Of a stretch of 64,000 nucleotides of DNA, positions 46,376 through 56,620 are shown piece after piece. Where the stretch lies: assembly GCF_016808335.1 (NCBI RefSeq), contig NC_053153.1:25840090-25904089 (forward strand), given 5' to 3'. The notes below the pieces were generated by a model. The model worked only from the letters and a program-made list of their open reading frames with translations. It was not told the origin of the DNA and made no database searches. The translations under genes and the position numbers were made by a program. How positions within the stretch are numbered: position 1 is the first letter of the stretch; each line of letters begins with the position of its first letter. Source of the DNA: Panicum virgatum (Eukaryota > Streptophyta > Magnoliopsida > Poales > Poaceae).

Positions 46376-46734
46376 ACCATGGAGCCCCCCCAAGAATTTT
46401 TTGTGCCATCAATGGAGGAAGGGGGTGCTCAGGACTTCAGGAGCTCGAGGAAGAAGAAGCTTCAGCCCCCCCTATACTTTATTCCTGGATCCGCCCCTGC
46501 CTGTCAATTGTAAGAACAGAATACGCAATAGCATTGGCACAGCATGATTCATGGGGGGAGGTGTGCGGTCAAGGAAAACAAACCCGACAGGACAGTCACA
46601 CGTGTTAACATCAACTACAACAGTATTGTCGATGGTATTACAAGTGAGAGGCCTGTTGCCTACTATTTTTTTGTACGTGATAGCACTCTTGCATATTACT
46701 TTGGCTCTCGTAGAAAATTGCACCTGGTGTAGTG

Positions 46735-46985
46735 AACTAATATATCCTGTTCTTTTAATCCTAGCTAGTGATGTTATGACTGTGCCTATTTCTACAATAT
46801 CAAAAGAATCTGCTGTTAGCACAACTGGCAGGATCATTGAGGAGCGATGACAGCGTCTACGCCCTGAGATGATGGAGATGCTGGCTCTGGTGAAGGATTG
46901 GGAGCTAGGAGATGCAAGACTTTGTGATGCAGCGAAGAATCAAGAACTTGAAGATTCTTTATTTCCAGAATTTGTATCTTGCTGA
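46735..46985 (+). pseudogene. hAT transposase, piece 3 of 3 (C-terminus)
   Basis: Continues piece 2 in frame after removal of the CACTA element and one AAC. YPVLLILASDVMTVPISTISKESAVSTTGRIIEER is the end of the hAT dimerisation domain (shown here in part: SDVMTVPISTIS, TGRIIEER). One stop at 46848 precedes MMEMLALVKDWELG, and the ORF ends at a natural stop near 46983. Confidence 0.88.
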
Positions 46986-47500
46986 AGAATCTATGTAGTA
47001 ACTGTTGTAATGGAACAATTTAAACCATTATAATGGAACAATTTAGAGTTGGCAGTACTCTTTTCCTTTATAGGGTTATCTCCTCATGAGGTGGGAGGTA
47101 TTAACTACAAAAGGTTTTTAATGATGCAGCAAATAGTAACAACTCAATTTAGTCTATGTTGTTCTCAATATGTTTGTTTGAATTTTTGGATGTGTATGTT
47201 TGAAAGTTTGGATGTGTAAGTTTTAATCTGTGAAAATTTAATCATTTTGCTTGTGAAATTGAGATAGACGGTGAAATTTTGAGATTGTGATGTGATAAAA
47301 AGGTTGACGAGCCTTGGGCCAGCATGGCACAAGTAGGATTTCAGGCCCATCCGGCATGGCCAACAGGCCTTTGTGCCTTGCCTAGGCCGTGGCCTCGGCA
47401 CGTGGGCCGGCACGATTACTAAATCGGGCCAATCGGGCCAGGCCTCATGTCGGGCCAAGTCGGCCCATGCCGTGCTGTGCGGGGCGGTCCGAATGACCAA
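46986..47500 (+). other. 3' noncoding end of the hAT element
   Basis: A duplicated AATGGAACAATTTA motif (about 47010 and 47033), then AT-rich sequence, then a GGCC/CGGGCC-rich block (47315-47490) of the kind that closes many grass hAT elements. The exact inverted end could not be fixed. Confidence 0.4.
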
Positions 47501-48172
47501 CTATAATCCCATGCATGGTGGTGGTAGCGTGTATGCATGTGTGTAGCTGTCTCGCTTATCCTGAAAGTCTCCCTTCATTTGGCCGTTTGCAGACACACAG
47601 AAACAGATAGCGTAGTGGGCGCTCACGAGCTCAAGCTGCCGCCACGCTAAGATGTTGGCAACAGCCGCAACAGCTGCTTTTGGGACGCGTTTGCATGCTA
47701 GTCGTCAACGACGGACGGAACGGAAGGCAGAGTGCCCTCAATTTAAAATTGGCTTCAGTCAAATACTGCTGGCTGCCGCACAAGAGAATTCTCGGCATCT
47801 TGCTGCTCAATACTTAGAGAGATGTTACGGTGCTTGAAAGGAACTACTGATTCCTCCCACTGCAATTTATCTGGAGCGTTTATTTTAACAACATGTGCTT
47901 TATTTTAATCCGGGGTAGTTTAGTCATTAGACCTCACCTGCTCCGAAAGAGAGAGAATAGGTAAGGATGTCTCGACTAGTGCAGCTGCGAAGGGATGAAA
48001 GATTTCTTCTGCCTTGTTTATTCGGTCCGCATCACATGAAACCTCTTACCACCGTACTTACAAGCACCGTAACTAGCGTCACACGCAAATGGAGAATGTG
48101 ACTCCTAAAACCCCCTTAGTACTGGATCCGGACCCGGTACTCACAAACCGGGACTAGTGCCATTGGTTATTA
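47501..48172. other. Unassigned spacer
   Basis: A 61-codon frame at 47652 (MLATAATAAFGTRLHASRQRR) could be a plastid-type N-terminus or exon fragment, but nothing downstream supports it. The ACCGGGACTAGTGCC patch near 48149 resembles the subterminal repeats of the CACTA element at 52137. Confidence 0.4.
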
Positions 48173-48252
48173 CTCCCTCCGTTCTAAATTCCTAGTTCGT
48201 TTTGGTAAATTTAGATATACAAATTATGTTATATATACATCTAGATAAACAC
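48173..48252 (+). mobile_element. Stowaway-type miniature element, 5' half
   Basis: CTCCCTCCGTTCTAAATTCC is the classic Stowaway terminus, next to TA. The other terminus is missing because the next element begins near 48254. Confidence 0.6.
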
Positions 48253-48253
48253 T

Positions 48254-48595
48254 ATGGGCACGTTTGGCAGAGCTCCGGCTCCTCTGGTGGAGCGGATTCT
48301 CTGGTGGAGCTGGAGCCGTTTTGCAAAACGTTTGGCAAAACAGCTTCACCGGTTGGATTGAGGTTGTAAAATGTCTAAATTGCCCTTCTCTTTATTTTTC
48401 TCTTCTTTTTTCTTCTTTTTTCCTTTTCTTTCTCTTCCTTTTTTCTCCTCTTATTCTCTTTTTCTTTCCCTTTTCATTCCCCCCCCTCCTCTACTCTTAT
48501 CGATTCACTCCCCTCCCCTGTCCTCGTCACCTTCCTCGCGCCCCCTCTGCTCCTTGCGCCTCCGTCCATGCCTCCGCAGCACTCTTGTAATGAAC
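48254..48595 (+). mobile_element. Fragment of a GGGCACGTTTGGC-type element
   Basis: GGGCACGTTTGGCAGAGCTCC followed by GGAGC-rich repeats looks like the start of a TIR element. It runs into a 110-bp pyrimidine-rich tract (about 48380-48500). No matching right end was found. Confidence 0.4.
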
Positions 48596-48604
48596 ATGGC
48601 ACCA

Positions 48605-49795
48605 TTTATGCCATTTCGAGTGATTTTGGTGATTGAATGACAACGCAATCAATGAGACTAATATGATTGTTAAGATGACCATTCTCAGGCTTTTAGGTTC
48701 AAGTGATGACAAAGACAAAGAGAAGATAGGCAAAGTTAGGCCCGAAGGGCTGCCCCTACGGGGGTTCCGCTACCCGGTTAGCGGATGGGGGTCGAGGGGG
48801 AGCCGCCCCTCGCGGGTCTCAGGGCAGCTCCCTGAAAGCACCGGAAGAACCGACGCATGAGCATCGGTGCATCCGATGGTTGTCAAAAAAACCGACGCCA
48901 TGGTATTTTGGTGCAGAAGGGAATCGAAGCCAAGTCAGCTTATAGGCACCGGATGAACCGATGGTTCAAAAAGGGACATCGGTGCATTGGGCGTACTGTG
49001 TTCCAGAGATGATGCAAGTCGCGCAAGAGCCAAGTCTTCAGCACCGGTTGAACCGGTGAAGCATCGGTGCATACCATCGGTGTAATGACGTCAGCAGAAG
49101 AGGAGAATGCTGCGAGTGACCGGTTTAACCGACGGGAAAGCATCGGTTCAACCGGTGATCACTGTGTCAGCTGTCAGGAGTTCAACGGCTACTTCGGGTA
49201 TTAGAGTGACTAGATCAACCGACGCTACCCCAGACAGAGGCATCGGTTCATTCGATGATACGCAGATTTTCTGCTGGCCGTTAGAGCAACGGCTACAAGA
49301 CTTGGTGGCCTATATATACACCTCACCCCGGCCATTTGAAGTTTGCTGGAGTTGCTGGACATCCCACACACACCCAAGAACATCTCCAAGCCATACAAGA
49401 GCATCAAGATCATATCCTTAGCCCTTAGCACACTTTGAGAGTGTTGTGTAAAGGTTAGCTCTTAGTGAGTGTGATTGCAAGGCCTTGAGGCCTTTGTGCT
49501 GTGGTTCTCTAGTGAACCAAAACAAGAGCTTGGTGCGCCGGTACCTTGGAGCTTTGAAGCTCGCCGGTAACGTCATCGACCCTCCGACTTGGTGTGGAGC
49601 GGTGACGACATCTTTGTGCGGGGGACGTGGAGACCCCCATCCTTCGTGGAGAAGCTCCTTAGTGGAACCCGGGGCTAAGGTGACCGTGATTGTGTTCATG
49701 GAAGAGACTTGGTGGCCGAGTAGCAATACTCTTAGTGAGTGCTACAACCGGAGTATTTGGTTCCCTCTAGTAGCAGTTGGTCTATTCTCCTGGAT
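48605..49795 (+). repeat. Truncated Copia-type LTR (family E)
   Basis: The opening TTTTGGTGATTGAATGACAAC resembles the start of the element D LTR (TTGGTGGATTGATTGACACC), so it is probably a SIRE-like LTR missing its first bases. Between 48835 and 49260 ACCGGTTGAACCGATG-type motifs recur at least ten times. Both ends are truncated, no primer site follows and no ORF is present. Confidence 0.6.
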
Positions 49796-50110
49796 GCAAC
49801 CAGTGTAGTCTCTGTTGCAACTGCAAGATGGGTGTATGTTTTACAGAGAATGCACTCACCCTCATAGTTGCAATTGTGATAGTTCTAGGTACAATTGGAT
49901 TGTGTCCATTTGCAACTCGGTCAGTTCGTGATGCCACTAGTTCACATCTAACTGTATCCGGGTCGGTCTCAGTTGCAACAGGTTCATGTCCGAATTGCAA
50001 TCAGTTTCTACCAGTAGCAATTGATTTGTTCTTGCAGTTGTATTTGGTGTAATCTCTTGGTTGCAACTACAGGATGGGTGCATTTTGTATAGAATGCACA
50101 ATGTTACATT
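49796..50110. repeat. TTGCAAC-rich region with 55-bp direct repeat
   Basis: 49801-49858 and 50046-50102 are similar direct repeats (TGTAGTCTCTGTTGCAACTG, then GATGGGTG, then AGAATGCAC). Between them TTGCAA(C/T) recurs about every 30-40 bp. It looks like subterminal repeats of an unidentified DNA transposon. Confidence 0.5.
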
Positions 50111-50635
50111 TTAAACTCAGGTCGTCGCCCATTGTTACACTAGTGTTCGCTGTGAACCTAAGCAATTGACCGACTTCACTAGCAAGTTGGTTCACTTGAC
50201 AAATAATATACATGTTTGAGTCATCCACCATATATACAAAGTTACAAATATGCAAAACGTTATGAGCTTTCCACCTTAATAAGTATGATACATACACGAA
50301 TCTTCCTATGAAAAAAGGGCATTGAAACCATACGCAAAGTAAAAGAAGACAAAAAGGTACAAAAGGAAGGCATGATTAAAGACCAAGCAAGCAGCTAATC
50401 TCTTTCCAAGTTGAACCCGTGGTTCAAAAACAAATCAGTCCACGAAGCCCATGAAGGGATCCTCAAGCATCATCACAAATTAATGCATGGTCAAAAGATC
50501 AAGGTTTTAAGATACTTCAACCATGCATGGCCTCCGATCCTGCACTACAAATAACCATCGAACCTCCCATTAGCATTTCATCTCATATTTCCCTCTTCCC
50601 TCCATATACCTGCTGCTTAGCTAGCTTAGCTCGCC
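50111..50635 (+). promoter_or_regulatory. Upstream region of the glycine-rich protein gene
   Basis: CTACAAATAACC at about 50545-50556 is a TATA-like site 80-90 bp before the ATG. RY-like CATGCATGG occurs at 50522. A run of TAGCTAGCTTAGCTC precedes the ATG. No other element is assigned. Confidence 0.4.
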
Positions 50636-51343
50636 ATGGCTACCGGTAAGCTCTTAGCTGCTGCTCTTATTGTCCTGTTAAGCATTGGAATAACCAATGC
50701 TATTAGGGTGGTAAACCATGCCACTGCTGATGGCCAAGGCAGAGGTGGGGGTGGCGGTAGCGGAACCGGAAACGCCTATGGCTCAGGCTCTGGATCTGGC
50801 TATGGCTCCGGCAATTCCTATGATAGTACTTCTCAGGGTACTTCTTCTGCTAGTGGATCTGGTGAGGGTTCTGGTGGTGGCGGTTGGCAAGGTTATGATC
50901 AATATGCCTCAGGTCACGGAGGAGGGGGTGCATCTGGCTCAGGCCATGGTGACTCCGGTGATTTTTACAGTAATGGGGCTTCCTATGCAAATGGGCGTGG
51001 GGGCGGCGGTGGCTCCGGAGGAAGTTTTGGCAACGGCCAAGGGTATGGTGATGGTTCAGGAAATGGGCAAGGTTCTACCTACAGCAATGGACCATATGGT
51101 TCAAGCGACGCCAATAGTGGAGGAAGCGGAGGTGGAAGGGGTGGTGGTCATGATGGTGGATTTGGCGGTGGTTTTGGCAAGGGGTCAGGAAGCAGCAATG
51201 GAGCTACTTGGGGTGGCTACAATGATGGCACTGTCAGCGAACCACCACAAGCGGTTAGCGAACCACCACAGGCGGTCAGTGAATCACCACAGGCGGTTAG
51301 CGAACCACCACTGGCAGTCAGCGAACCACCACTGGCTTATTAA
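50636..51343 (+). CDS. Secreted glycine-rich protein with VSEPPQA repeats
   Basis: 235 residues and intact. Residues 1-22 form a signal peptide (MATGKLLAAALIVLLSIG, then a small-residue TNA site), so the protein is predicted to be secreted to the cell wall. Residues 35-200 are almost entirely Gly, Ser, Tyr and Asn in GSGSGYGSG and GGGGGSGG-type blocks. The C-terminus (51233-51337) has five tandem 21-bp units encoding VSEPPQA with slight variation. Start chosen at the first ATG, in GCCATGGC context and fitting the signal peptide. Grass genomes carry clusters of such single-exon proteins, thought to be structural wall components. The Pro-rich repeat tail is unusual. It is the only convincing host gene in the window, with TE sequence on both sides. 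Confidence 0.87.
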   Translation: MATGKLLAAALIVLLSIGITNAIRVVNHATADGQGRGGGGGSGTGNAYGSGSGSGYGSGNSYDSTSQGTSSASGSGEGSGGGGWQGYDQYASGHGGGGASGSGHGDSGDFYSNGASYANGRGGGGGSGGSFGNGQGYGDGSGNGQGSTYSNGPYGSSDANSGGSGGGRGGGHDGGFGGGFGKGSGSSNGATWGGYNDGTVSEPPQAVSEPPQAVSESPQAVSEPPLAVSEPPLAY

Positions 51344-51419
51344 TGTCTTTTATTTTGGTGCAATGTCAGCCTTGGGTGACATGTAGTTATTCCGTTGTTT
51401 GAGCATATATATTTTTCTA

Positions 51420-51426
51420 CAAATAA
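51420..51426 (+). terminator. Polyadenylation-type signal after glycine-rich gene
   Basis: AAATAAA about 80 bp past the stop, preceded by a TATATATTTTT far-upstream-like stretch. Confidence 0.5.
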
Positions 51427-51429
51427 ACC

Positions 51430-52136
51430 ATGCCATCTGTTAGTTACAACTTACGTCTAGGTTGTACTAATTAAATGTGGGTATGATGCATGCTGACCGA
51501 TGTCTCAAAGCATGTTTTAGTTGTGATTCCTTAATCCATGGATATGAATGCTTTGCTTTGATCAAGAGGTAATGAAATTTGATTTGCTTGGATATTAATA
51601 GAAAAATCCATCTATTTTTATTGTGTTCATGGTTCGCCTTGGTCTGATTTTGTAACTCTGTTGAAGGCTCATTGTCGCATGCAGCCTCCGGAATTCCTAA
51701 AATTTTGTTTTTAAAGGAGCGAGAGATACCCAAGAATTGATCTAATTGAGAATATATCATTTTTTTTGTTGCATTTCATGTACATCTAGGGTAATTTTTG
51801 GTTCAACCAAAATTAAGTGTATCAATATAACTTCTTCTGGTTAGAAAAAAATAATAAAATTATTGTACACATATGCTAAGGTGACCGTACATAATCTCTC
51901 TTAAGATTTTTGTGATGCATACTAAACAGGCTTTTAAATATTGTCTAATGGTTACGATGTCCTTTTAATTAAGTAATTCAGGAGGTGTATGGATTCAAGT
52001 GCTAATTCCCCAAGTTGTTAAACGTTAAAACTAGTCTATCCAAACAGAAGTGCTAATAATAAGGTGGGCTAAACTTTAGCTAAGAGACTCAAAAACTTGT
52101 ATGAATACAAGTAGGTGCTAACATCTATCATTCAAC
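51430..52136. other. Intergenic, nothing recognised
   Basis: AT-rich, with short random frames only. No element ends found. Confidence 0.5.
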
Positions 52137-52855
52137 CACTACTCCAGAAAGGATCTTCGGTCCAACACATTAGTCCTAGTCGCCGTTGTATTCGGGACTA
52201 ATGAAGGCTTTAGTGGGTCCAACAGCTAGAGGGCTGCAGGGAGCTTTAGTCCCGGTTGGAGCTACCAACCGGGATTTAAAATTCATCCTTTAGTCCCGGT
52301 TGGTGGCTCTAACCAGGACTAAAGAATTACCCTTTGGTCTCGGTTGTTTGCTCCATCCCGGACTAAAAGGGTGTTTAGTCTTGGTTGGTGGCTCCAACCA
52401 GGACTGAAGGGTCCTTCATGGGTTAATTTAAAATAAAAGGAAGGCATCCCATCAAAGTCACATATGATGTAAAGGTGGGGTTGTAATAAAGAAGTTGCGT
52501 GCGAGGCAAGATATCTCGAGTTCAAGTTATGCATGGGTCGCGCATAATACAATTTTTGGAAAAATTGGATCTGTACCATTAAAAGGTCCTAAAGTTAGAT
52601 TTATACCATCGTGACCCACGTGTAATTGACTCATGTGAGCCCCACATGTCAGTTTGTGTGTATATATATACTTTGGAATCTTTTAATAGTACAGATCCAA
52701 TTTTTCTAATATTTTTTGTCTTCCACATGTCCTTTAGTTCCGGTTATTGGACCGGGACTAAAGGATCTTGACCTTTAGTCCGGAATTCTAGTCCCCATTT
52801 GAAAACCGGGATTAAAAGGAGTTGCCCGGTACTAAAGGTCCATTGTGTACTAGTG
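52137..52855. mobile_element. Small non-autonomous CACTA element (719 bp)
   Basis: Ends CACTACTCCAGAA and GTACTAGTG with a perfect AAC duplication (52134-52136 and 52856-52858). Subterminal TTTAGTCCCGGTTGG motifs repeat in both directions near 52230-52420 and 52735-52840. No coding capacity. A second miniature element lies inside at 52556-52709. Confidence 0.88.
52556..52709. mobile_element. Miniature element nested in the small CACTA element
   Basis: Nearly perfect inverted ends of about 28 bp (AAAAATTGGATCTGTACCAT and its reverse near 52685-52709). The 154-bp interior contains a TATATATAT run. The duplication is unclear, so the superfamily is not assigned. Confidence 0.65.
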
Positions 52856-52858
52856 AAC

Positions 52859-53280
52859 TTTAGTCCATCCAAAGGTACCCTCAATCACTAATCATCTTTA
52901 GTGAGTCTACCGGCGATACGAACTTGACGCAGCTATAAGAACCGAGACCATTCCTTGCTAATCTTGAGCTTGGTTGTCTCTTTTTACGATAGCAACCTCC
53001 TTCTCTGTACACGAGGCGGCTCAGGCTTGAGAGACGGCCCTACTAGAAATTTACTGCTAGTTGGCACGTTAGGACCTTGTTCAACAAGCCGTCTGTCTCC
53101 TCAGCAGATAAGGCGATGGATGGTGTGGATGCATGATGAGGACGCAAAGTTGAACAGCCCAGCTAGCTGTTTGTCTTACAGGCGATGCTGATCGACGGAG
53201 TGCGTATCTTGTAGACTAAGAAAGTAAGAATGATGCAGCATGTGCATGGGCCTTATACTCAGCCACTATACTACTGCTTC
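52859..53280. other. Spacer before LINE 3' end, nothing recognised
   Basis: No domain or element ends seen. A 78-codon frame at 52955 has no recognisable content. Confidence 0.45.
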
Positions 53281-53339
53281 TTTTTTTTTTTGAGTCACTA
53301 GCGCTGCCCATTATAGGCCCGCACTGGTATAGAAGTTAC

Positions 53340-54880
53340 AAACACCATCAGGGTGGATCGATAAACCAAACGTGTCTACCTAGACTAGCATAAATAGAGC
53401 TTCTAGTTAGCCTGTGAGCATCCACGTTGGTACTCCGGTTCGCGTGGACAATCTCGAAAAAGAGAAAATCCTCCTGCCTCGCTTTGATGTCCCAGATCAC
53501 ATGGCCATAAATCCCCATCGCTTCCTCCTTGAAGCTTCTTACAATATTATTGCAATCACTCGCCATCCTGACCCAGTGACCCTTTACAAGCAGAGATCGC
53601 TGGCCAGAGCCAGTCCCTCTCCCTGCATGCCACGGCTTCCAGCATCTCTGGTTCTGTTGCACCCGCTAGTGCCCACTACGTAAGAAACGATCAAAGAAGA
53701 CACTCTAATTGGAGACACATATTTCGGAAGCTTCTCCAAAATAAATTCCCAGACGCGTCTTTATAAAACGCGTCTCCAATATGTTTTCCCAAGCATTCGG
53801 AAAACAAAACGCGTCTCGAATTAGCATTACCAGAGACGCGTCTAGATAAAACTGCGTCTCCAATATAGTTATTGCAGACGCGTAAAACCGCGTCTCCAAT
53901 GATTATTATTGCAGACGTGTAAAATCGCGTCTCCAATGACACCACATCAGTGACACAAATTTGCAAACGGAAAATGATTTCGTCTCCAATATGCTTCTAT
54001 CCGCGTCTGCAATTAGGGATTCTGACATAGTGGTCAACGCAGAGGCTCCTAGAAAATTCCCATTGGAATCTCTAGCTGCTGGCGCCACCGACCCAGTGCT
54101 CAGATTTTTTGAAACGGCTGCATCAACATTTATGTTGGCAATCCCAGGTGGAGGAGGTAACCATCATCTACTGTCGCTCGCGGCGCTTGCTTCTTCTTTT
54201 CTCTTGGGGGCACAGTCAAACCCAAGTCGGTCACGAATCTATCCACAAAACTGTGAGTAAATAAAGGGCTCTGGAAAGAATTTTCAAGCACCGCTGTCCT
54301 TCTAGCATACCAAATTGCTCACATGGTAACTGTTACCTGTGTACCGTCATCACCTGGTAAAATAGAGAACAATTCCATCAACCAACCCCTGGCATCCTTC
54401 TCTTGAATGGTCCCAATGTTCTCCACTACCTCCTCACGTTCAAGAGCCCATACACATTTTGCCAAATTACACTCCTAGGAGTGCATGCTTCCAAGAGTCA
54501 GGCTCCCCACAAATTCCACACGAATTCTGCATTGCCATATTCCTGTGGTTAAGAACATCACCCGATGGGCGGGAGTGATGCGCTAGCCGCCACAGGAACA
54601 CTCAGATTTTAGCTAGTATATTAACCTTCCAGATCGCTAACCATTCTTTTTCTGCTGCTCTTGCATCAGATGTGCTCGATCTGTCCTCCAGCCAGGCCCT
54701 TATTCTTTGCCTATCGTCCACTAACATTTTGTATGCTGATCGGACTGAGAAGCTTCCTCTCCTTTCATAGTGCCAGGCCCAAAAATCCTGCTGCCATCTC
54801 ATGATGACGGGAATGTTGCATATTACCTCCACAACCATGGGAGTAAAAAGATTTGTAACTTCTGTTGATCCCATGAGGTT
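53340..54880 (-). pseudogene. LINE zinc-finger and RNase H region
   Basis: SFSVRSAYKMLVDDR...WLAIWKVNILAKI (54800-54602) is the RT-associated zinc-binding region. AARDSNGNFLGASAL (about 54080-54036) opens the RNase H. The domain resumes beyond the inserted CACTA element with MASDCNNIVRSF, VHANRSTNVDAHRLTR and VWFIDPPDGV. The 359-bp element (53674-54032) therefore splits RNase H. Stops and frame changes are numerous. Confidence 0.75.
53674..54032. mobile_element. Small CACTA-like element in LINE RNase H (359 bp)
   Basis: Ends CACTACGTAAGAAA and TTCTGACATAGTG. GACGCGTCT/ACGCGTCTCCAAT motifs repeat along its length. The flanking triplets GCC and GTC match at two of three bases. Confidence 0.75.
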
Positions 54881-55223
54881 GTAGTCGGATCGATGAGTTC
54901 GCTTACTTTTTGTGGTGGGTTCGTCCTAGCCCTCGGCAAGGGACGAAGCAGACCATCTCTTGGAAGCCAATTCATACTCCATATGTCGATTTGCCAAATT
55001 AGACCCTACTTTAAAACCTCATTCCCCAATAGCGCACCATATCTAAGAGGGTGAACCTCCCACCTCAGCCTCTAGAAACTCCACCTCCCCAAAATAAACA
55101 GCTTTCAGGATTCTTGCACTTAGAGAGGTCGGATATTGCAGTATGCGTCACGCCTGGCAAGCTAGTAAGGCTAAATTAAAAAGCTCAATGTCCCTAAAGC
55201 CCATGCTGCCCCATTGTTTTGGT

Positions 55224-56573
55224 TTAGTCATATCGTCCCACGCGACCCAGGCATGTTTTCCATTTACCATCTTTACTACCCCACCAGAAGCTGCGGAGAA
55301 GACCATTTATATGATGGCATAGGCCTCTGGGTAGCGTAAAGCATGACATCGAATAGGTAGGGGTCGCCTGCGCCACCACTTTGATCAGCACTTCTTTGCC
55401 TCCCGCAGACAGCGATTGCTCAAGCCAACCCTGCACTTTTGTCCATACTCGGTCTTTTAGATATTTGAATGCTCCATTAACTGAAGAACCAACATCCGAT
55501 GGCATCCCCAAGTACTTGGCACTCAGATACTCGTTGTGAACATCTAGTAGATTCATGATCTCTTCCCGTATACCATGTCGCAGCCCTTAACAAAGTGTAT
55601 AGAAGACATATCCATATTTACTTGTTGGGGCGAGGCCTGGCAGTAGATGTTGAGGACATCAAGGATCTCCTGAGCATTCTCCCTATCCGCCTTGAAAAAC
55701 AGCAGGCTGTCATCCGCAAAAAGAAGATGGCTCACCCATGGAGCTGATGGAGCCACTTTAATTCCCTTGAGTACCGATGACTGATTTCTAGATTTTATGA
55801 GGCACGAAAGGCGCTCTGCTGCTATCAAGAACAACTAGATGGAGATCGGGTCCCCTTGATGAATTCCTCGAGAGGGATTGAACTTTTCTAATCTTTCATT
55901 GTTAAATAATATTGAGAAAGAAACAGTCGTAACTAACCTTATAACCATCTCCACCCAAATTCTGTGAAAACCCAAACGCATCATGATGGCCTTGAAGTAC
56001 TCCCATTCGACGCGATCATATGCCTTCTTCATATCAATCTTTAATGCACAACACCTCTGATCACGGGCTCTCTTGCTCTTCATAAAATGGAGACACTCAT
56101 ATGCCGTGATAATATTATCGGTGATGAGACGGCCTGGAACGAAGGCCGACTGCTCCTCCAAAATAATCTCTGGAATGATCATTTTCGACTTGTTTGTTAC
56201 CACCTTTGAAGCAATTTTATATAACACATTACATAAGCTGATTCACCTATACTGTCCTAACTCCTCGGCATTTGCCACCTTCGGAATCAGAACAATCATT
56301 GTGTCATTGATCATGGCCGGATCATCCTCACCTTTCAGCAACCTACGCACCACTTGGGTTACCTGCTCCCCACACAAGTCTCAGTGCACTGGAAAAATGA
56401 GCCGGGAAGCTGTCAGGCCCATGGGCTTTCGTCATAAACATTTGGAACAAATCCATCTTCACCTCTTTCTCCTCAATCGGGGAAATAAGCTGTTGATTTA
56501 TATCTACTGTCACTTTAGGAGGCACAGTATCCAGAACCTCAGCCACATTTTCCACAACCTCTGATATGTACAA
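55224..56573 (-). pseudogene. LINE reverse transcriptase domain
   Basis: Motifs in order on the minus strand: KAHGPDSFPAHF (about 56410), EEQSAFVPGRLITDNI, ALKIDMKKAYDRVEW, FNPSRGIHQGDPIS (about 55855), then, past an in-frame stop at 55835, LFADDSLLF with the catalytic DD (about 55720-55705). A frame change near 55555 leads to YLGMPSDVG and GWLEQSLSAGGKEVLIK, the thumb. By family it copies LINE RNA at the target site. Several stops show it is dead. Confidence 0.85.
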
Positions 56574-56620
56574 ATCCTTTTAAAAGGACATGGCAAGATT
56601 CGGGAGCCCGCATATCCTTA

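Larger units (their letters stand above)
43620..46499. mobile_element. hAT miniature element, tandem unit 2, split by C LTR
   Basis: The second unit starts directly after the shared CCTGTCAA and ends CCGCCCCTG at 46499, followed by a third CCTGTCAA (46500-46507). Its two parts, 43620-43672 and 46381-46499, total about 172 bp. The interior insertion is the solo LTR at 43673-46375. Confidence 0.85.
39198..46734 (-). mobile_element. CACTA (En/Spm-like) transposon, 7.5 kb, in hAT gene
   Basis: Ends CACTACAACG and GGTGTAGTG with a perfect 3-bp duplication AAC (39195-39197 and 46735-46737). Subterminal repeats CTGTCGG/CTGACAG crowd 39235-39620, as typical for CACTA, and CCGACAGGACAG recurs near 46588. 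A decayed gene with a transposase-associated domain lies on the minus strand. Younger insertions inside are the 43061-43175 miniature element, tandem hAT miniature elements and a solo C LTR. No TNP2 catalytic domain is seen. Confidence 0.85.

Noticed and set aside
47652..47837. Plastid-targeted protein first exon
   Set aside because: The Ala/Arg-rich start is suggestive, but there is no continuation, domain or clear promoter. Kept only as a note in the spacer entry.
50718..51386. 222-codon frame overlapping the glycine-rich gene
   Set aside because: Frame-shifted shadow of the glycine-rich coding sequence, with no signal peptide or sensible composition.
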